The notes under the pieces: generated by a model
What the model was told of the DNA's origin: nothing
What the model saw: only the letters and a program-made list of their open reading frames with translations
The model's database searches: none
In this document: positions 11,413 to 21,587 of the stretch, in pieces
How the letters are laid out: the number at the start of each line of letters is the position of its first letter
Numbering within the stretch: the stretch's first letter is position 1
Assembly (NCBI GenBank): GCA_028532985.1
Contig: JANCIK010000012.1
Location: 2,046,001-2,110,000, forward strand
DNA: 64,000 bases
From: Stropharia rugosoannulata
Lineage: Eukaryota > Basidiomycota > Agaricomycetes > Agaricales > Strophariaceae
Direction of reading: 5' to 3'
Program-made: the position numbers and the translations under genes

Positions 11413-14400
11413 TGCGTCAAGGAGAGGTCGCGTTGATGTTTGACAGAGATGATCGCACGGGGAAAATAGAGATAGCGGGGTACGCGCTACCAAAGAATAA
11501 GAAGCGATTTGGGAGCGCTGAGCTCAGGGATGTATACATGGCTCAAGCAGTACATGAAGCTAAGATGGAGGATGATGAAAAAGAAAGGATATACAAATAT
11601 TTTCAGCAGCGCGAATGGCGCAAAGAGGAAGTAGTCAAGGGAGAGCCTAGAGGGCAGTTCCGCGCCTCGCACGAGGAACAGGTCCCTAGTAAGAGACAAG
11701 GAGTAACGCGTAAGCGTTTGACTGGCAAGAATGCCACAACAGTTACGGTGCTCGCAGGAAAGAAGTATAAGCCAGTGGCTGAGAAAGTCAGGCCCGTTTA
11801 TCAAGATTTACCAGAGAAGTTTAGAATAGTAAGGGAGATTAAAGGAGACCCACTAAAGGACATGCCGCAATTGTCACCACATCCGCCAGACTTCGTACCC
11901 ACAGGTCGGTACACCGCTGAGCGCATGGAAGGGATTGACAAGGCGCATGAAGGGGATTTCCTGTGGGCCGAGGAGCGCAAGTTGGTGCATCAAGTTTTCA
12001 TGCAGCAGAACGAGGCGTTCGCGTGGGATGACACAGAAAAGGGTAGATTCCGTACGGACTTCTTCCCTCCAGTAGATATTCCCACTGTAGAACACACGCC
12101 TTGGGTATTGAAGAACATTCCAATACCACCTGGGATGTATGAGCGCGTATGTGAATTCATCGCCACCAAGATCCGCGCAGGCACGTATGAGCCCTCGAGC
12201 TCATCGTACCGGTCGCGCTGGTTTACAGTGACTAAGAAAGACGGGGTCTCATTCAGAATTGTGCACAGTCTTGAACCGTTAAATGCGGTAACCATTGCAC
12301 ATTCAGGACTACCTCCAGCAGCGGAGAGTCTAGCGGAACACTTTGCGGGGCGCGCATGTGGCGGCATCCTGGACTTGTATGTTGGGTACGATGAGCGGCT
12401 GCTAGCTGAGTCCTCTAGAGACCTGACTACATTCCAAACGCCGTTCGGTGCGCTGCGCCTAGTAACCCTACCTATGGGATGGACGAACTCCGTGCCCATC
12501 TTTCATGAGGATGTCGCCTATATATTACGCGATGAGATACCTGAAGTTACAGAACCCTACATAGATGATGTACCTATTAGGGGACCTAAAACGCGCTATG
12601 AGTTAGAAGGAGGAGGATACGAGACGATACCAGAGAATAAGGGAATAAGGAGATTTGTGTGGGAGCATATGTTGAATGTCAACAGGATCGTGCAGCGCAT
12701 GAAGTACTCAGGAGGAACATTTAGTGGAAAGAAGTCCATACTGTGCGCGGCTGAGATAGTAGTGGTGGGGCACTTGTGCACATACGAAGGGCGAAAGCCA
12801 GCACCTGATAAAGTGCATGCGGTCCTCAATTGGGGACCATGCAAGAATATCAGTGATGTGCGCGCATTCATGGGCACAATGGGTCTACTACGGATTTACA
12901 TCTCGGATTACGCGAAGCGCGCAGAGCACATACAACGGCTATTGCGTGGGAAAGAGCCCTTTGAGTGGGGGCCCGCTCAGCAAGCTAGCATGGACTCGCT
13001 GAAAGACGGTGCGCGCAATGCACATTGCGTGAAACCACTGGACTACACACTACCAGGGCCGATTACTTTGGCTGTAGACACATCATGGCGAGCAGTAGGA
13101 TTCTATATTTACCAGCAGGACCCACAAGATTCGAAAAAGAGGGTATATGCGCGCTTCGGATCAATACTGTTAACGGAACGCGAGCAGCGCTTCTCACAGC
13201 CCAAGCGGGAGCTGTACGGACTCTTACGTGCGCTACAAGCCTGTTATTACTGGCTCATCGGTGCGCGCACGCTGGTGGTGGAAACGGATGCCAAATACCT
13301 GAAGGGCATGTTGGATAATCCGGGCATGGGTCCTAATGCGACTATTAATCGCTGGATAGATAAAATACTTATGTATCACTTCCAGTTGAAACATGTTGCG
13401 GGAAAGACTTTTGGTGCAGATGGTTTATCACGCAGAGAAGGGCAACCGGGAGATGAGGCGTACGCGCACTCCGAAGAAGATGATGATCAGGAGGTGGGAC
13501 CGCTCGAATACGAGAAAGTCTATGAAGATGACCCGGATCCCCTGGACTTTGCGGAGTTCAAAGAACAGATCGATGATCGCGGTGGGTATCTATACACAGG
13601 ACTCCTCAACGAGTTGTTTGAAGGTCCCACTGCGCGCAAGTTACCAGAAGCGCGCTCTATAGGCTGTTTCCAGCAAGAGCTCGAGCGCGCACGGAAAGAG
13701 ACGGAAGCGGAAAAGCGGGCCGTGCGGGACTTCATACAGAAAGAGAGTGTGCCGCTCGCGCAGCGCGAGTATTTAGAGAAATTTATACTAGCGCATGCGA
13801 TACCCGACTCCCGAATAGAGGATCTGGAGGATGAAGAGTACGATGAGCGCAACAGGACGTCTGCAGGAAAAGATATGGATGAGAAATTGCCGATGATACG
13901 CTACTGGTTGCAGAATCCGACCACTAGGCCTAAAGGCATGACGGAGCGAGAATATCAGAACTTTACGAGGAATGCTCGTAACTTCTTCTTAGACAAGGAT
14001 GGGCGGATGTACAGGAGATCCATAGATGACGCGCATAAGTTGGTGATAGATCAGGCGCAGCGGACACGCATGCTGCGCTCAGCGCATGACAGCTTGGGGC
14101 ACAGAGGAGCGTACGCTACGCGCAAACTGCTAGCTGAGCGCTTCTGGTGGCCTGAGTTGGAAAGGGATGTCTACTGGTATGTGAAAACATGTCATGTCTG
14201 TCAGTTAAGGCAGAAGACGATCATCCAGATCCCGCGCACCGAGACACACACGCCGTCTATCTTCCAGCAATTGCACGCGGACACTATGCACATGTCCCCG
14301 GCCTCCAATGGGTATAATTATATAGTGCACGGAAGATGTGCGCTGAGCTCATGGGCGGAAGGACGGCCATTAAAGAAAGAGAATGCCCGCGCGATAGCGC

Positions 14401-15347
14401 AGTGGATATTCGAGGACATTATCTGCCGTTGGGGTTGTCTGCAAGAAATCATCACAGACAATGGGGGACCGTTCCGCGCAGCGCTTAAGTATTTAGAAAA
14501 GAAGTATGGGATTACAGGGATTACCATCTCAGCGTACAACTCGCAAGCGAATGGCAAGATAGAGCGTCCTCATTGGGACATAAGACAGATGTTGTGGAAA
14601 GCGTGTGGGGGGACAGAAGGCGCGCACAAGCGTTGGAGTAGATTCTTCTACCATGTGTTATGGGCTGATCGTATCACTGTGCGACGAGGATTCGGGTGTT
14701 CCCCATTCTTCATGGTAACGGGCGCGCACCCCATACTACCCTTTGACATAGCGGAAGCGACTTGGTTGGTGAAACTGCCAGATCGCGTACTGACTACGGA
14801 GGAGTTAGTAGGGTATCGAGCGCGCGCACTAGCCAAACATCGCGACACAGTAGAAGAGATGCGCGCACGAGTGTCAAAGACGAAAAGAGATGCGATCAGG
14901 ACATTTGAAAAGAAGCACTCGGCTAAAATCCGTGACTATGTGTTTAAGCCAGGAGATGTAGTACTAATGAGGAACTCGGGCATAGAATCCAGTCTGAACC
15001 GTAAGATGCTCGCACGATGGAACGGGCCTTACATCATTATCGCACGAAAAGATGGTGGAGCATACTTAGTGGCAGAGATGGATGGCTCTGTGTTGAAGGA
15101 TAAGGTGGCGGCGTTCCGCCTCATTCCTTACTTTGCACGAAGGCAGCTGCGCTTACCGGACGGCTTGGATGATATAATTGATCAGACCAAGGAGAACCTC
15201 GCTAAAATGTTAGAGGCACCGGATTACGAGCCAGCTATTCCCAAAGATTATATCTTTGATGAGCCCGGTGTACCCTCGGGTAGCGGTGCGCTTACAGTGG
15301 AAGAAGATGAAGAAGACGAGGATGACTGGAGCGAAGAAGACACTTAG
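11412..15347 (+). CDS. pol: Pol: reverse transcriptase, RNase H, integrase (gypsy)
   Basis: A 1311-residue Pol. The reverse transcriptase has YIDDVP as the catalytic Tyr-x-Asp-Asp, with upstream FRIVHSLEPLN and LPMGWTNS blocks. RNase H follows with D (AVDTSW), E (QPKRELYGL), D (VETDAKYL) and D (GADGLSR). The integrase has the HHCC zinc module (HDSLGHRGAY ... CHVCQLR) and the DDE triad (D in HADTMHM, D in ITDNGGPF, E in GKIERPHW). A C-terminal segment with KPGDVVLMRNSGIES is the usual integrase tail; I see no clear chromodomain. The ATG at 11412 overlaps the protease stop. All motifs are intact, so the protein may be active. A damaged relative of its last 140 residues lies at 40809-41234. Confidence 0.95.
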   Translation: MRQGEVALMFDRDDRTGKIEIAGYALPKNKKRFGSAELRDVYMAQAVHEAKMEDDEKERIYKYFQQREWRKEEVVKGEPRGQFRASHEEQVPSKRQGVTRKRLTGKNATTVTVLAGKKYKPVAEKVRPVYQDLPEKFRIVREIKGDPLKDMPQLSPHPPDFVPTGRYTAERMEGIDKAHEGDFLWAEERKLVHQVFMQQNEAFAWDDTEKGRFRTDFFPPVDIPTVEHTPWVLKNIPIPPGMYERVCEFIATKIRAGTYEPSSSSYRSRWFTVTKKDGVSFRIVHSLEPLNAVTIAHSGLPPAAESLAEHFAGRACGGILDLYVGYDERLLAESSRDLTTFQTPFGALRLVTLPMGWTNSVPIFHEDVAYILRDEIPEVTEPYIDDVPIRGPKTRYELEGGGYETIPENKGIRRFVWEHMLNVNRIVQRMKYSGGTFSGKKSILCAAEIVVVGHLCTYEGRKPAPDKVHAVLNWGPCKNISDVRAFMGTMGLLRIYISDYAKRAEHIQRLLRGKEPFEWGPAQQASMDSLKDGARNAHCVKPLDYTLPGPITLAVDTSWRAVGFYIYQQDPQDSKKRVYARFGSILLTEREQRFSQPKRELYGLLRALQACYYWLIGARTLVVETDAKYLKGMLDNPGMGPNATINRWIDKILMYHFQLKHVAGKTFGADGLSRREGQPGDEAYAHSEEDDDQEVGPLEYEKVYEDDPDPLDFAEFKEQIDDRGGYLYTGLLNELFEGPTARKLPEARSIGCFQQELERARKETEAEKRAVRDFIQKESVPLAQREYLEKFILAHAIPDSRIEDLEDEEYDERNRTSAGKDMDEKLPMIRYWLQNPTTRPKGMTEREYQNFTRNARNFFLDKDGRMYRRSIDDAHKLVIDQAQRTRMLRSAHDSLGHRGAYATRKLLAERFWWPELERDVYWYVKTCHVCQLRQKTIIQIPRTETHTPSIFQQLHADTMHMSPASNGYNYIVHGRCALSSWAEGRPLKKENARAIAQWIFEDIICRWGCLQEIITDNGGPFRAALKYLEKKYGITGITISAYNSQANGKIERPHWDIRQMLWKACGGTEGAHKRWSRFFYHVLWADRITVRRGFGCSPFFMVTGAHPILPFDIAEATWLVKLPDRVLTTEELVGYRARALAKHRDTVEEMRARVSKTKRDAIRTFEKKHSAKIRDYVFKPGDVVLMRNSGIESSLNRKMLARWNGPYIIIARKDGGAYLVAEMDGSVLKDKVAAFRLIPYFARRQLRLPDGLDDIIDQTKENLAKMLEAPDYEPAIPKDYIFDEPGVPSGSGALTVEEDEEDEDDWSEEDT

Positions 15348-15474
15348 ATGTGCGAGCACCGTAGGAAGAAAAGTGACCACAATATAATATATTGGGTAAA
15401 GAAGATGGGGAATACAAAGAAAGCTAGCTACAGACGCCCCTTTAAGGCGCGCAGCGCACATTGAGCCAGGCTAT

Positions 15475-16791
15475 CTACTGGGCAGGTTTGTCCTCAGTGG
15501 CGGCAACACCAGTAACGTCGAGGCTGCGCTGCAAGATGACAAGCTGCTCGACAAGGAGCGCGCGGCGCTTGAGAATGAAGTCGACCTTGTGGAGATCACA
15601 AATGATCTCAGCCTGTAAATCGCCAATGAGGCGGCGCGTCACCAACTCGGAAGGGTTACCCGTGTTGAGGGGTTCCTTCAGGAGGTTAGCGGCGGCATCA
15701 AGACAAGCATTGACCTTGTCGTTGTCCAAAACGAGAGAAGTACCTGAGGGAGAATAGTTAGAAGAGATCAGTAAGAAAATGGTGCGGTGCGCGCACCTTG
15801 CATAATAAAAGGAGAGTCGGGGAACGTGGGAACGCCCTCTGAGCCCAGCCTGGCTTTCTTAGGAGAAGCCTCACCTGCGGCGGCGTCACGGAATGAGCGA
15901 CGAAGCTCGGTCTGGCGATAAGTCATGCCTCGACCAAGGGGACGAGAGCGGTAACCAGGAGTGTCTCCGCGCTCGCGCTGGTATTTCTATAAGAATCTAA
16001 GTGCGCGCAGCGGAGACAAGTCAAACACACACCTGCTTGGGAGTATCAGGTGGCGCGGCGCGCTTCTTGTTAGGACTCAGCTCGGGTGTATGCTGCCTGC
16101 TGGGAGGACCTCCCTCAGTCGCGGCTTCAACCTTATCATCAAGGGCCATCTTTTTGAGGAGCATGTAAAGTTGCATGTTAGTGATGTCTGGTAAAGAAGC
16201 TAAGGTTAGCCACACCTTGTCATCGTCAGAATCAGGGGATGTAGTACCTCCAGGCGCGGAGGCGGTCTCAAGGTCCGCAGTTGCGGAACGCGTCAGAACG
16301 CGAACGTTGCGCTGCGCGCACCAAAAGGGGGATTAAGTATAGAAAGGGTTAAGAGAGGAAGATGAGCGCACAGGTCCAGTAGGGGTATGGGTGCGCTGAC
16401 GAGAAGCGGCAGCCTTGGCCTTGAGGACTTGTTCATGCAAGTTGATAAATGCGTTGGCGGCAGGGGAGAAGGAGCGAATGTGGTGATCAGCCTCGAGTGA
16501 CGTATATATGGCGCGAGTCTCATTGAGGATCTCGATAGCTTCATTGTTATTTATAACGCGAGTGATACCGCCGTGCGCGTCGCGCCAGCGGTTCTGCAAT
16601 CGTGCCAGACGAAGTCAGTAACATACAACAAAGGAACCGCGCGATGCGCGCACCAGATCGGCAGCAAGCAGCTCCAAGCTGCCAGTATAATTCGCAGGAG
16701 TGGCAGAGGCCAACCCACGAATGTCCTGGATCAGCGAGAGCTGATGCTTGACATTGGTGAAGTTAAAAAGAGGAGCATGAGTAGTAGCCAT
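15475..16791 (-). CDS. Antisense gypsy gene A, unknown function
   Basis: A five-exon gene on the strand opposite pol. Exons (descending): 16791-16654, 16593-16372, 16311-16033, 15977-15797, 15743-15475. They join in frame to a 362-residue protein starting MATTHAPLFNF and ending EDKPAQ. There is no recognisable domain. It is mostly helical, with a basic low-complexity middle (SPNKKRAAPP, RSRPLGRGM). All four introns contain the dispersed palindrome: introns 1 and 4 start with GTGCGCGC, intron 2 starts GTGCGCTC and ends GCGCGCAG, and intron 3 contains GCGCGCAC. A TATA box lies at 16852-16858, 61 bp upstream. Clean splicing over 1.3 kb argues for a gene under selection; a role in the retroelement life cycle is only an inference. 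Confidence 0.78.
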
Positions 16792-16851
16792 AGTGGTGGT
16801 TGAGAACAGTAGGAATAAAGTGCGATGCGCTCATACAGAGACGGTGAGCGC

Positions 16852-16858
16852 TTATATA
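16852..16858 (-). promoter_or_regulatory. TATA box of antisense gene A
   Basis: TATATAA on the minus strand, 61 bp upstream of the ATG at 16791. The other three antisense genes have a similar box, which suggests separate promoters. Confidence 0.55.
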
Positions 16859-17289
16859 GCATTCGCTGGGATGATCAGCGCTGCGCGCAGCTGGTGACCG
16901 ACCGAACAGCAGGCCCAAGGAGTAAGGAAGGAGGGACTTTACAAAAGGTCCAGATGGGTCATAGCACAGGGCTGCACCTGTCTGACGTTACATTCACGGA
17001 GATTGAGTGGGATGGAGGGGACCTGAATACAAGAGCCCATATAGCAACAAGAGGTGGGAGGATTGTGCGCGCATCGCAGCAAAAAGGTGCGCGCATCAAG
17101 GGAGATGCAGGTCTTTCCCTGTTTGGCAAAATGATGTCCGCTTTGGGAATTGATGCCGAAAATGCATAACAATGTTACCCGACAGTCTTATTTCAAATAC
17201 AGGGTCATGACACATGTACCAAGAAATAGATGCTAGCTATGAGTATAGATAGTTATCAATGAAAAGACAGCAGAGTGTCAGTTCGGGAA
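16859..17289. other. Spacer between antisense genes A and B
   Basis: Short open frames run on both strands (16825-17169 plus, 16939-17172 minus), but neither has a motif or clear splicing. Two copies of the TGCGCGCA palindrome lie at about 17067 and 17088. I treat it as the upstream region of gene A and the 3' region of gene B. Confidence 0.5.
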
Positions 17290-17838
17290 TTAAACATCCT
17301 AAGAAGTGATTGTCAGGGTCAGCGCAGCGCATGGGAAGAAGAGGCTTACAGGAAAGAATTCCTCCTGATAAAAGACCTGGGCGGCATAATGAAGTTGTTG
17401 GAAGTGTTCAGAGTGAGGGAGGGTGCCGTAGCGTTCAGCATCGGTAGTGCCGCACAAGCGCAGGACGAGCTCGCTATAGTGAAGCTGAGCGCACAAGTGC
17501 GAGATGCGGGGCGAGTGGCAGGTAGCTTCGGTCAGCGCCAAAGCCCGCTGCAAAGGATGTCAGAACGGTGCATAAGAACGGTAGCGAAGGGGACATGCGC
17601 GCACCGCATGGTCTTGAACATGACGCATCATGTCTAGGCAGATGGTCATGGGAAGCAGCGGTTCAGTCGCAGACTCGAGAACAAAGTGAAGGGCGCCTAT
17701 GTAGATGCGGCAGACGCGCTCATGGTCATCGAGCGGAATATCAGCTAGCGCCCGCTTGGGTAGAGCAGCTAAGCGTAGAAAGGCAGGATCAGACCTCGCG
17801 CGCTGAAGGAGATTACTTTCGGTATTAAGGGAGGGCAT
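17290..17838 (-). CDS. Antisense gypsy gene B, unknown function
   Basis: Three exons (17838-17605, 17547-17350, 17298-17290) join in frame to a 146-residue protein starting MPSLNTESNLL and ending in a two-codon last exon (Asp-Val-stop). No domain is recognised; the protein is helical, Leu-rich and contains scattered Cys and His (for example SHLCAQLHYSELVLRLCG). Intron 1 begins GTGCGCGCATG, i.e. the dispersed palindrome is its donor. A TATATAT box lies near 17869-17875, about 35 bp upstream of the ATG. An alternative in-frame ATG lies slightly upstream. Neighbouring genes A and C have the same orientation and the same intron style, so the cassette behaves as a unit. Confidence 0.7.
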
Positions 17839-17868
17839 GATGATGAAAGACAGGGTCATGGCTGGACC

Positions 17869-17875
17869 ATATATA
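17869..17875 (-). promoter_or_regulatory. TATA box of antisense gene B
   Basis: TATATAT on the minus strand, about 31-37 bp upstream of the gene B ATG. Confidence 0.45.
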
Positions 17876-17909
17876 TTACAAGACCATCCATCAGAAATGG
17901 TGCGCGGAC

Positions 17910-18390
17910 TCAATCGTAGCTGATATCATCTACTACAAGAGCGGCGTCAGGATCTACGTCTAGAACGGTGGTGCCTGTTGGTTCAGAAGGTGGGAGGTTG
18001 TGAAAAGGCATGCCAAGATGGCTGTACCGATCGAGAAGGTGAAGGGCGGCGTTACTGAGCATGCGCGCATCGAAATGATCATCGCTGAATCTGCGCTGAG
18101 CGCGGCCTTCGTAAAACACGATGGTCATGACTAAAGGCAGGAATTGGCGGTTGAAGTCGATAAAACGCAAGGGCAGTGTGATACGATCCTAGAGGGAACG
18201 TTTAGCAGAAGGAGCGCTTGCATGAACCTAAGAAGTTTACCAGTGCGCGCACGAGGGACTGAGCAGACTGTAGGGGAAAGTGAAAAGGCCCGTTGTTACA
18301 GTCCTCTGCGAGCTCTGCATGAAGGGTGAGTTGTCTCAATAGCATGGTAAATTGGCGAGCAACAGCGGTGCGCTGATATCGGAGAGCCAT
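17910..18390 (-). CDS. Antisense gypsy gene C, unknown function
   Basis: Two exons (18390-18253 and 18188-17910) join in frame to a 138-residue protein that starts MALRYQRTAVARQF and ends VVDDISYD. No domain is recognised; it has two hydrophobic helical stretches (for example FLPLVMTIVFYEG) and an acidic tail. The only intron starts GTGCGCGCACTGG, again using the palindrome as donor, and ends CCCTCTAG. TATAAAT lies about 40 bp upstream (18430-18436), immediately next to a copy of the element's polypurine tract, so transcription of this gene may start within a duplicated piece of retroelement sequence. Confidence 0.72.
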
Positions 18391-18429
18391 AACGGAGAAT
18401 ACAAGAAACTGTCAACTGGGGACAGTTGA

Positions 18430-18436
18430 ATTTATA
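18430..18436 (-). promoter_or_regulatory. TATA box of antisense gene C
   Basis: TATAAAT on the minus strand, about 40 bp upstream of the gene C ATG. Confidence 0.5.
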
Positions 18437-18449
18437 GTGGGGGGGAGAA
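18437..18449 (+). other. Internal copy of the polypurine tract
   Basis: The string TAGTGGGGGGGAGA occurs here and again, identical, directly before the 3' LTR (21574-21587). The preceding bases are also alike (gacagt, then a T-rich stretch). It may be a second plus-strand primer, like a central polypurine tract, or the scar of an ancestral LTR junction. Confidence 0.7.
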
Positions 18450-18926
18450 AGGGCCTAGCCAAGGAGAGATAGATCTAGGAGCTTAAGGAGATAAGGAGAT
18501 AATACAAAAAGGTCAGAAGGGCAGGGCAGAAGTAGCAGTTGGCTAGCGTATACGCATAGGCACATCTTTCATATGCGCGCATCGCACTTATACTCGCCCA
18601 CAGTAGAAAGACAGGAGCAAAGTGGACATTGGTCATATGCGCACATGGCACTTGTAACTGCTCAAGAGGAACCAGGCTATTAGACATCTTAAAAAGACAG
18701 AAAGAACTTAGGTTCACACAAGAAAGAGAAAAGAAAAACATATATAAAAGCATATCTTAATACATAATGTAGGCCTATTTTACATATGCTAGATAAAATA
18801 GGGACAAGACAAGGAAGAAAAGAGAGGGCAAGAAAAGAAAAGGAAGTCCAAAAGGAGGGGCGTTCAATGCGCGCATCGCGAAACACCTAAGCCTCCGTTG
18901 CGTGCCCGTCCTCATCACAGGAAGCC
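18450..18926. other. Spacer between antisense genes C and D
   Basis: AT-rich and purine-rich. A minus-strand open frame near 18475-18753 contains an ATG followed by a Leu-rich peptide, but I could not build a convincing gene. Three copies of the palindrome family lie here (18570, 18640 variant, 18870). Confidence 0.45.
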
Positions 18927-20968
18927 TCAGGGCTCGACTGGGAACAACGGACGCGGACTTATAGGGACGAGAGGAGCTTTCCCTTGCCCTTCGAAGAACT
19001 CGCCTTGGAGGCGGCGGGACTGGAAGCGCTGCGCGCGGGACTGCTTTGGTGGTAGTGGACGATGGGCGGCGGACTCCGAGTTAGAAGGGTCGAAACGGGG
19101 ATGCGCGGGATCATAGAAAGAAGTGAGGGGAACGAAGTCAATGGGACGCTCGGGATCCAGGGGTTGGCAAAGCGCATCATACGAGGCGCAGAGGGCAGTA
19201 AGATCCATGGACCTGAGAGCGTCAAAAGTCTCACAATCGGCAAAACGGGATCCAATGATAACATTAGTAGGCATGGTCGCTGCCATTGCCTGAGTCAATT
19301 GCACGAGCTGGATGAGCTCAGCAAAGTGTAGACGCTCGAGGCCTCGACGGGCCTCCTCCGCAGCGCGCGCCTGTTGGCGGTAGGCCTCGAGACGAGCGAA
19401 CGATGCGCGCAGCTCTAAAAAAGAACGAGTCAGCAAAGGATAAAGTAAGAAAGAAGAATGCGCGCACCGGCGGGGGACGTACGATGCCAACCGGCAGACC
19501 CCTCCAAGGCGCGGTCGAGCTCAGGACCAGTCATCGCCTGAAAACAAGGACCGCGGCTATCGAGGCGGCATTTGGCGCACTTTTTACCAGGGCCGCGCAG
19601 CAAGCAGAAGATGCGATGTGGTGCCAACTTGCCGGAACTATTGGAAGAGCGGTCACATAGAGAGCATGAAAGCCCAGTCTAGATAAAACAAAAGTTAAAA
19701 CAACAGGAAGTAACCCAAAAGAAAAGGAAAAGCTTACCACAACTGCAGCCTCTAATTGGTTTTGAGAAGGGAGCTGAGCCATGGAGATGGCATCAGGAGG
19801 GTTTGCCAGCTAAGGCCAGAGAAGCTGAGTAAACTCCGGGGAGCAGATTGTACACGGGATATGTGGATTCATAGGTAGCCTTAGAGGAATCGACTCCCTC
19901 GAGACGGGAGAGCTCGGACACGCCGCTTGAAGAAGGGACCAGGGGGACGACCTTGGTGCGCGCACCTTTTGAAGAAGTAGGGGCCGACGCGCGCTTCTTA
20001 GAAGGCCCAGCCACAGCCTGTGGGGTAGCTAGAGAGGTATTAAGTACGAGACAAAAGTTGAGGAAAAGATCACATACCGGTTTGGGCAGCGTCTCTGCGC
20101 GCGCGCTTGGCCTTGGGAACGGGAGGCACGGGCAAAGACGAGATGGGGACAAGGGCGGTGCGCTTACGCTTGACGGAAGCGGCGATAGGAGCATCAACCA
20201 CTTCCGGTGAGGCGCGCGCAGAAGGTGGTGGAGGGGCGGCAGGAGAAGAGCGCCTACATTTGGTAGGCGCAGCAGGGGTCGGATCGACGACTATGGGGGA
20301 AAGGGGTCTAGAAGGGGGATCAGGGGAAGGGGGCGGAGGCGTAGACGAGGCGCGCGTCTGCTCGGGTGGAGGCGTGCCTATTGCTCCGGCAGGGCCGCTC
20401 ATCTCCGCCTCTGGCCCCAGCATCTCCACGTCGCGTTCGGGCGGCTCGAGGGGCAGGTACTGAAGTCGGGGCTCTGGCTGAGCCCCAGGCGACCAAGAAA
20501 GAGGGAAGGCGCTAGCGAAAGCGACCTTGTAAGAAGTCAGCTGTAGAGGAACCGTTAGCGCACATTATAAAGAAAATGGAACAGGGGACTTACGGGTTTC
20601 AACTCGGGCCCGGGCTCGAAGAACCATAATGCGCGCTGAGTTATGTCCTCAGAACTCCATCCGAAAATGGGGTCGTCATCACCAATGGCCAGGAGGGACA
20701 ACAAGAGGACCAATTCGCGCGTTCCCGCGTGGTGAGTGGCGTCGATAGGGAATGCGCGCACATGGTTTTCGACGGCGAGGCCGAACTGTTCGCGGAGGGA
20801 CACGAACTGGTCGACGTCCTCGGGGCTCAGTTTGTCACGACCGCCCAAGTCCTCGAAAGTGTCGTACTGGGCTAGCACGGGGCGGAGCCTATGGAAATGG
20901 TCTGCGCGGTCCAAAGAGCGCTCGGCCTTTTGCGTCTTGAGAAACTTGTCGACACCGCGGAAAGCCAT
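18927..20968 (-). CDS. Antisense gypsy gene D, Cys-cluster protein
   Basis: Six exons (20968-20594, 20540-20078, 20028-19856, 19809-19738, 19678-19468, 19414-18927) sum to 1782 nt with all phases agreeing: 593 residues from MAFRGVDKFLK to PLFPVEP. The N-terminal 125 residues are helical; residues about 126-280 are Pro/Ala-rich with basic patches (SVKRKR, KAKRARRD) that could be nuclear signals. Exon 5 holds a Cys cluster CSLC ... FCLLRGPGKKCAKC ... GPC, a likely zinc site. A coiled-coil helix (RLEAYRQQARAAEEARRG) follows. Intron 5 starts GTGCGCGC. A TATATAA box lies at 21081-21087. A DNA- or RNA-binding role is only an inference from the Cys cluster and basic patches. Confidence 0.8.
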
Positions 20969-21080
20969 GAAGCTTTTGTGATCCAGAGTAGAAGAAGTAA
21001 GAGAGGAAAGCAGTTAGGACTGGTGAGCAAGGAGAGAGGAAAGCGAAAGAAAGGAAGAACAGGAGGGCCGTTGGAACCCG

Positions 21081-21087
21081 TTATATA
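21081..21087 (-). promoter_or_regulatory. TATA box of antisense gene D
   Basis: TATATAA on the minus strand, about 113 bp upstream of the ATG at 20968. Confidence 0.5.
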
Positions 21088-21573
21088 CAGCAGGGGAGAA
21101 TAGAGAAAGAAAATTCTGGAGCATGAGAGAAGGGCGGCGATGAGCGCATGTCGAATAAACTAGCCGGTGACCTACTAGAACAGCGTACAGTAAGAAAGAA
21201 GGCCTGGCATGACACAGAAAGGAAGAGGAAAGGCCCAACTAGGAATTTGACTCAGGAAGAAATTAAAGGCTGACCAGAAACGGCAATGGCATGCCCATTA
21301 TAAGCAGCGGATCAAATTGTAGCGAAGTGTGCGGTGCGCGTATGAGTGCGGTGGCGGTTGTCTGAGAACGGTTTAGTTCAGGAGAAGTCCGGTAGGAAAT
21401 ACCTAAAGAAGGAAACGAGAGGATTGGATAAGGAAAGTGGCGCAGAAGGGGGGCTCCGTATTGACCTCATAAGGCAGTAGCTGAGCCATAGTACGGGAGG
21501 AAGGAAGAATGGTGAACTACGATCAAGGGTGCGATGCGCGCGTCTGGCATTGACTGAGGACAGTCAAGATTTT
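21088..21573. other. Non-coding stretch before the polypurine tract
   Basis: No coding region seen. Purine-rich, with one copy of the palindrome family near 21535. It is probably the upstream region of antisense gene D. Confidence 0.5.
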
Positions 21574-21587
21574 TAGTGGGGGGGAGA
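21574..21587 (+). other. Polypurine tract of the gypsy element
   Basis: TAGTGGGGGGGAGA lies directly before the first TG of the 3' LTR, the position and composition of a plus-strand primer. Confidence 0.88.

Noticed and set aside
16036..16216. Extra intron in antisense gene A starting GTGTGG after DSDDDK
   Set aside because: The frame reads through openly without it (VWLTLASLPDITN), so no intron is needed.
19531..19782. Separate small gene starting MAQLPSQNQ
   Set aside because: Its start is exon 4 of antisense gene D; exon phases on both sides fit one gene.
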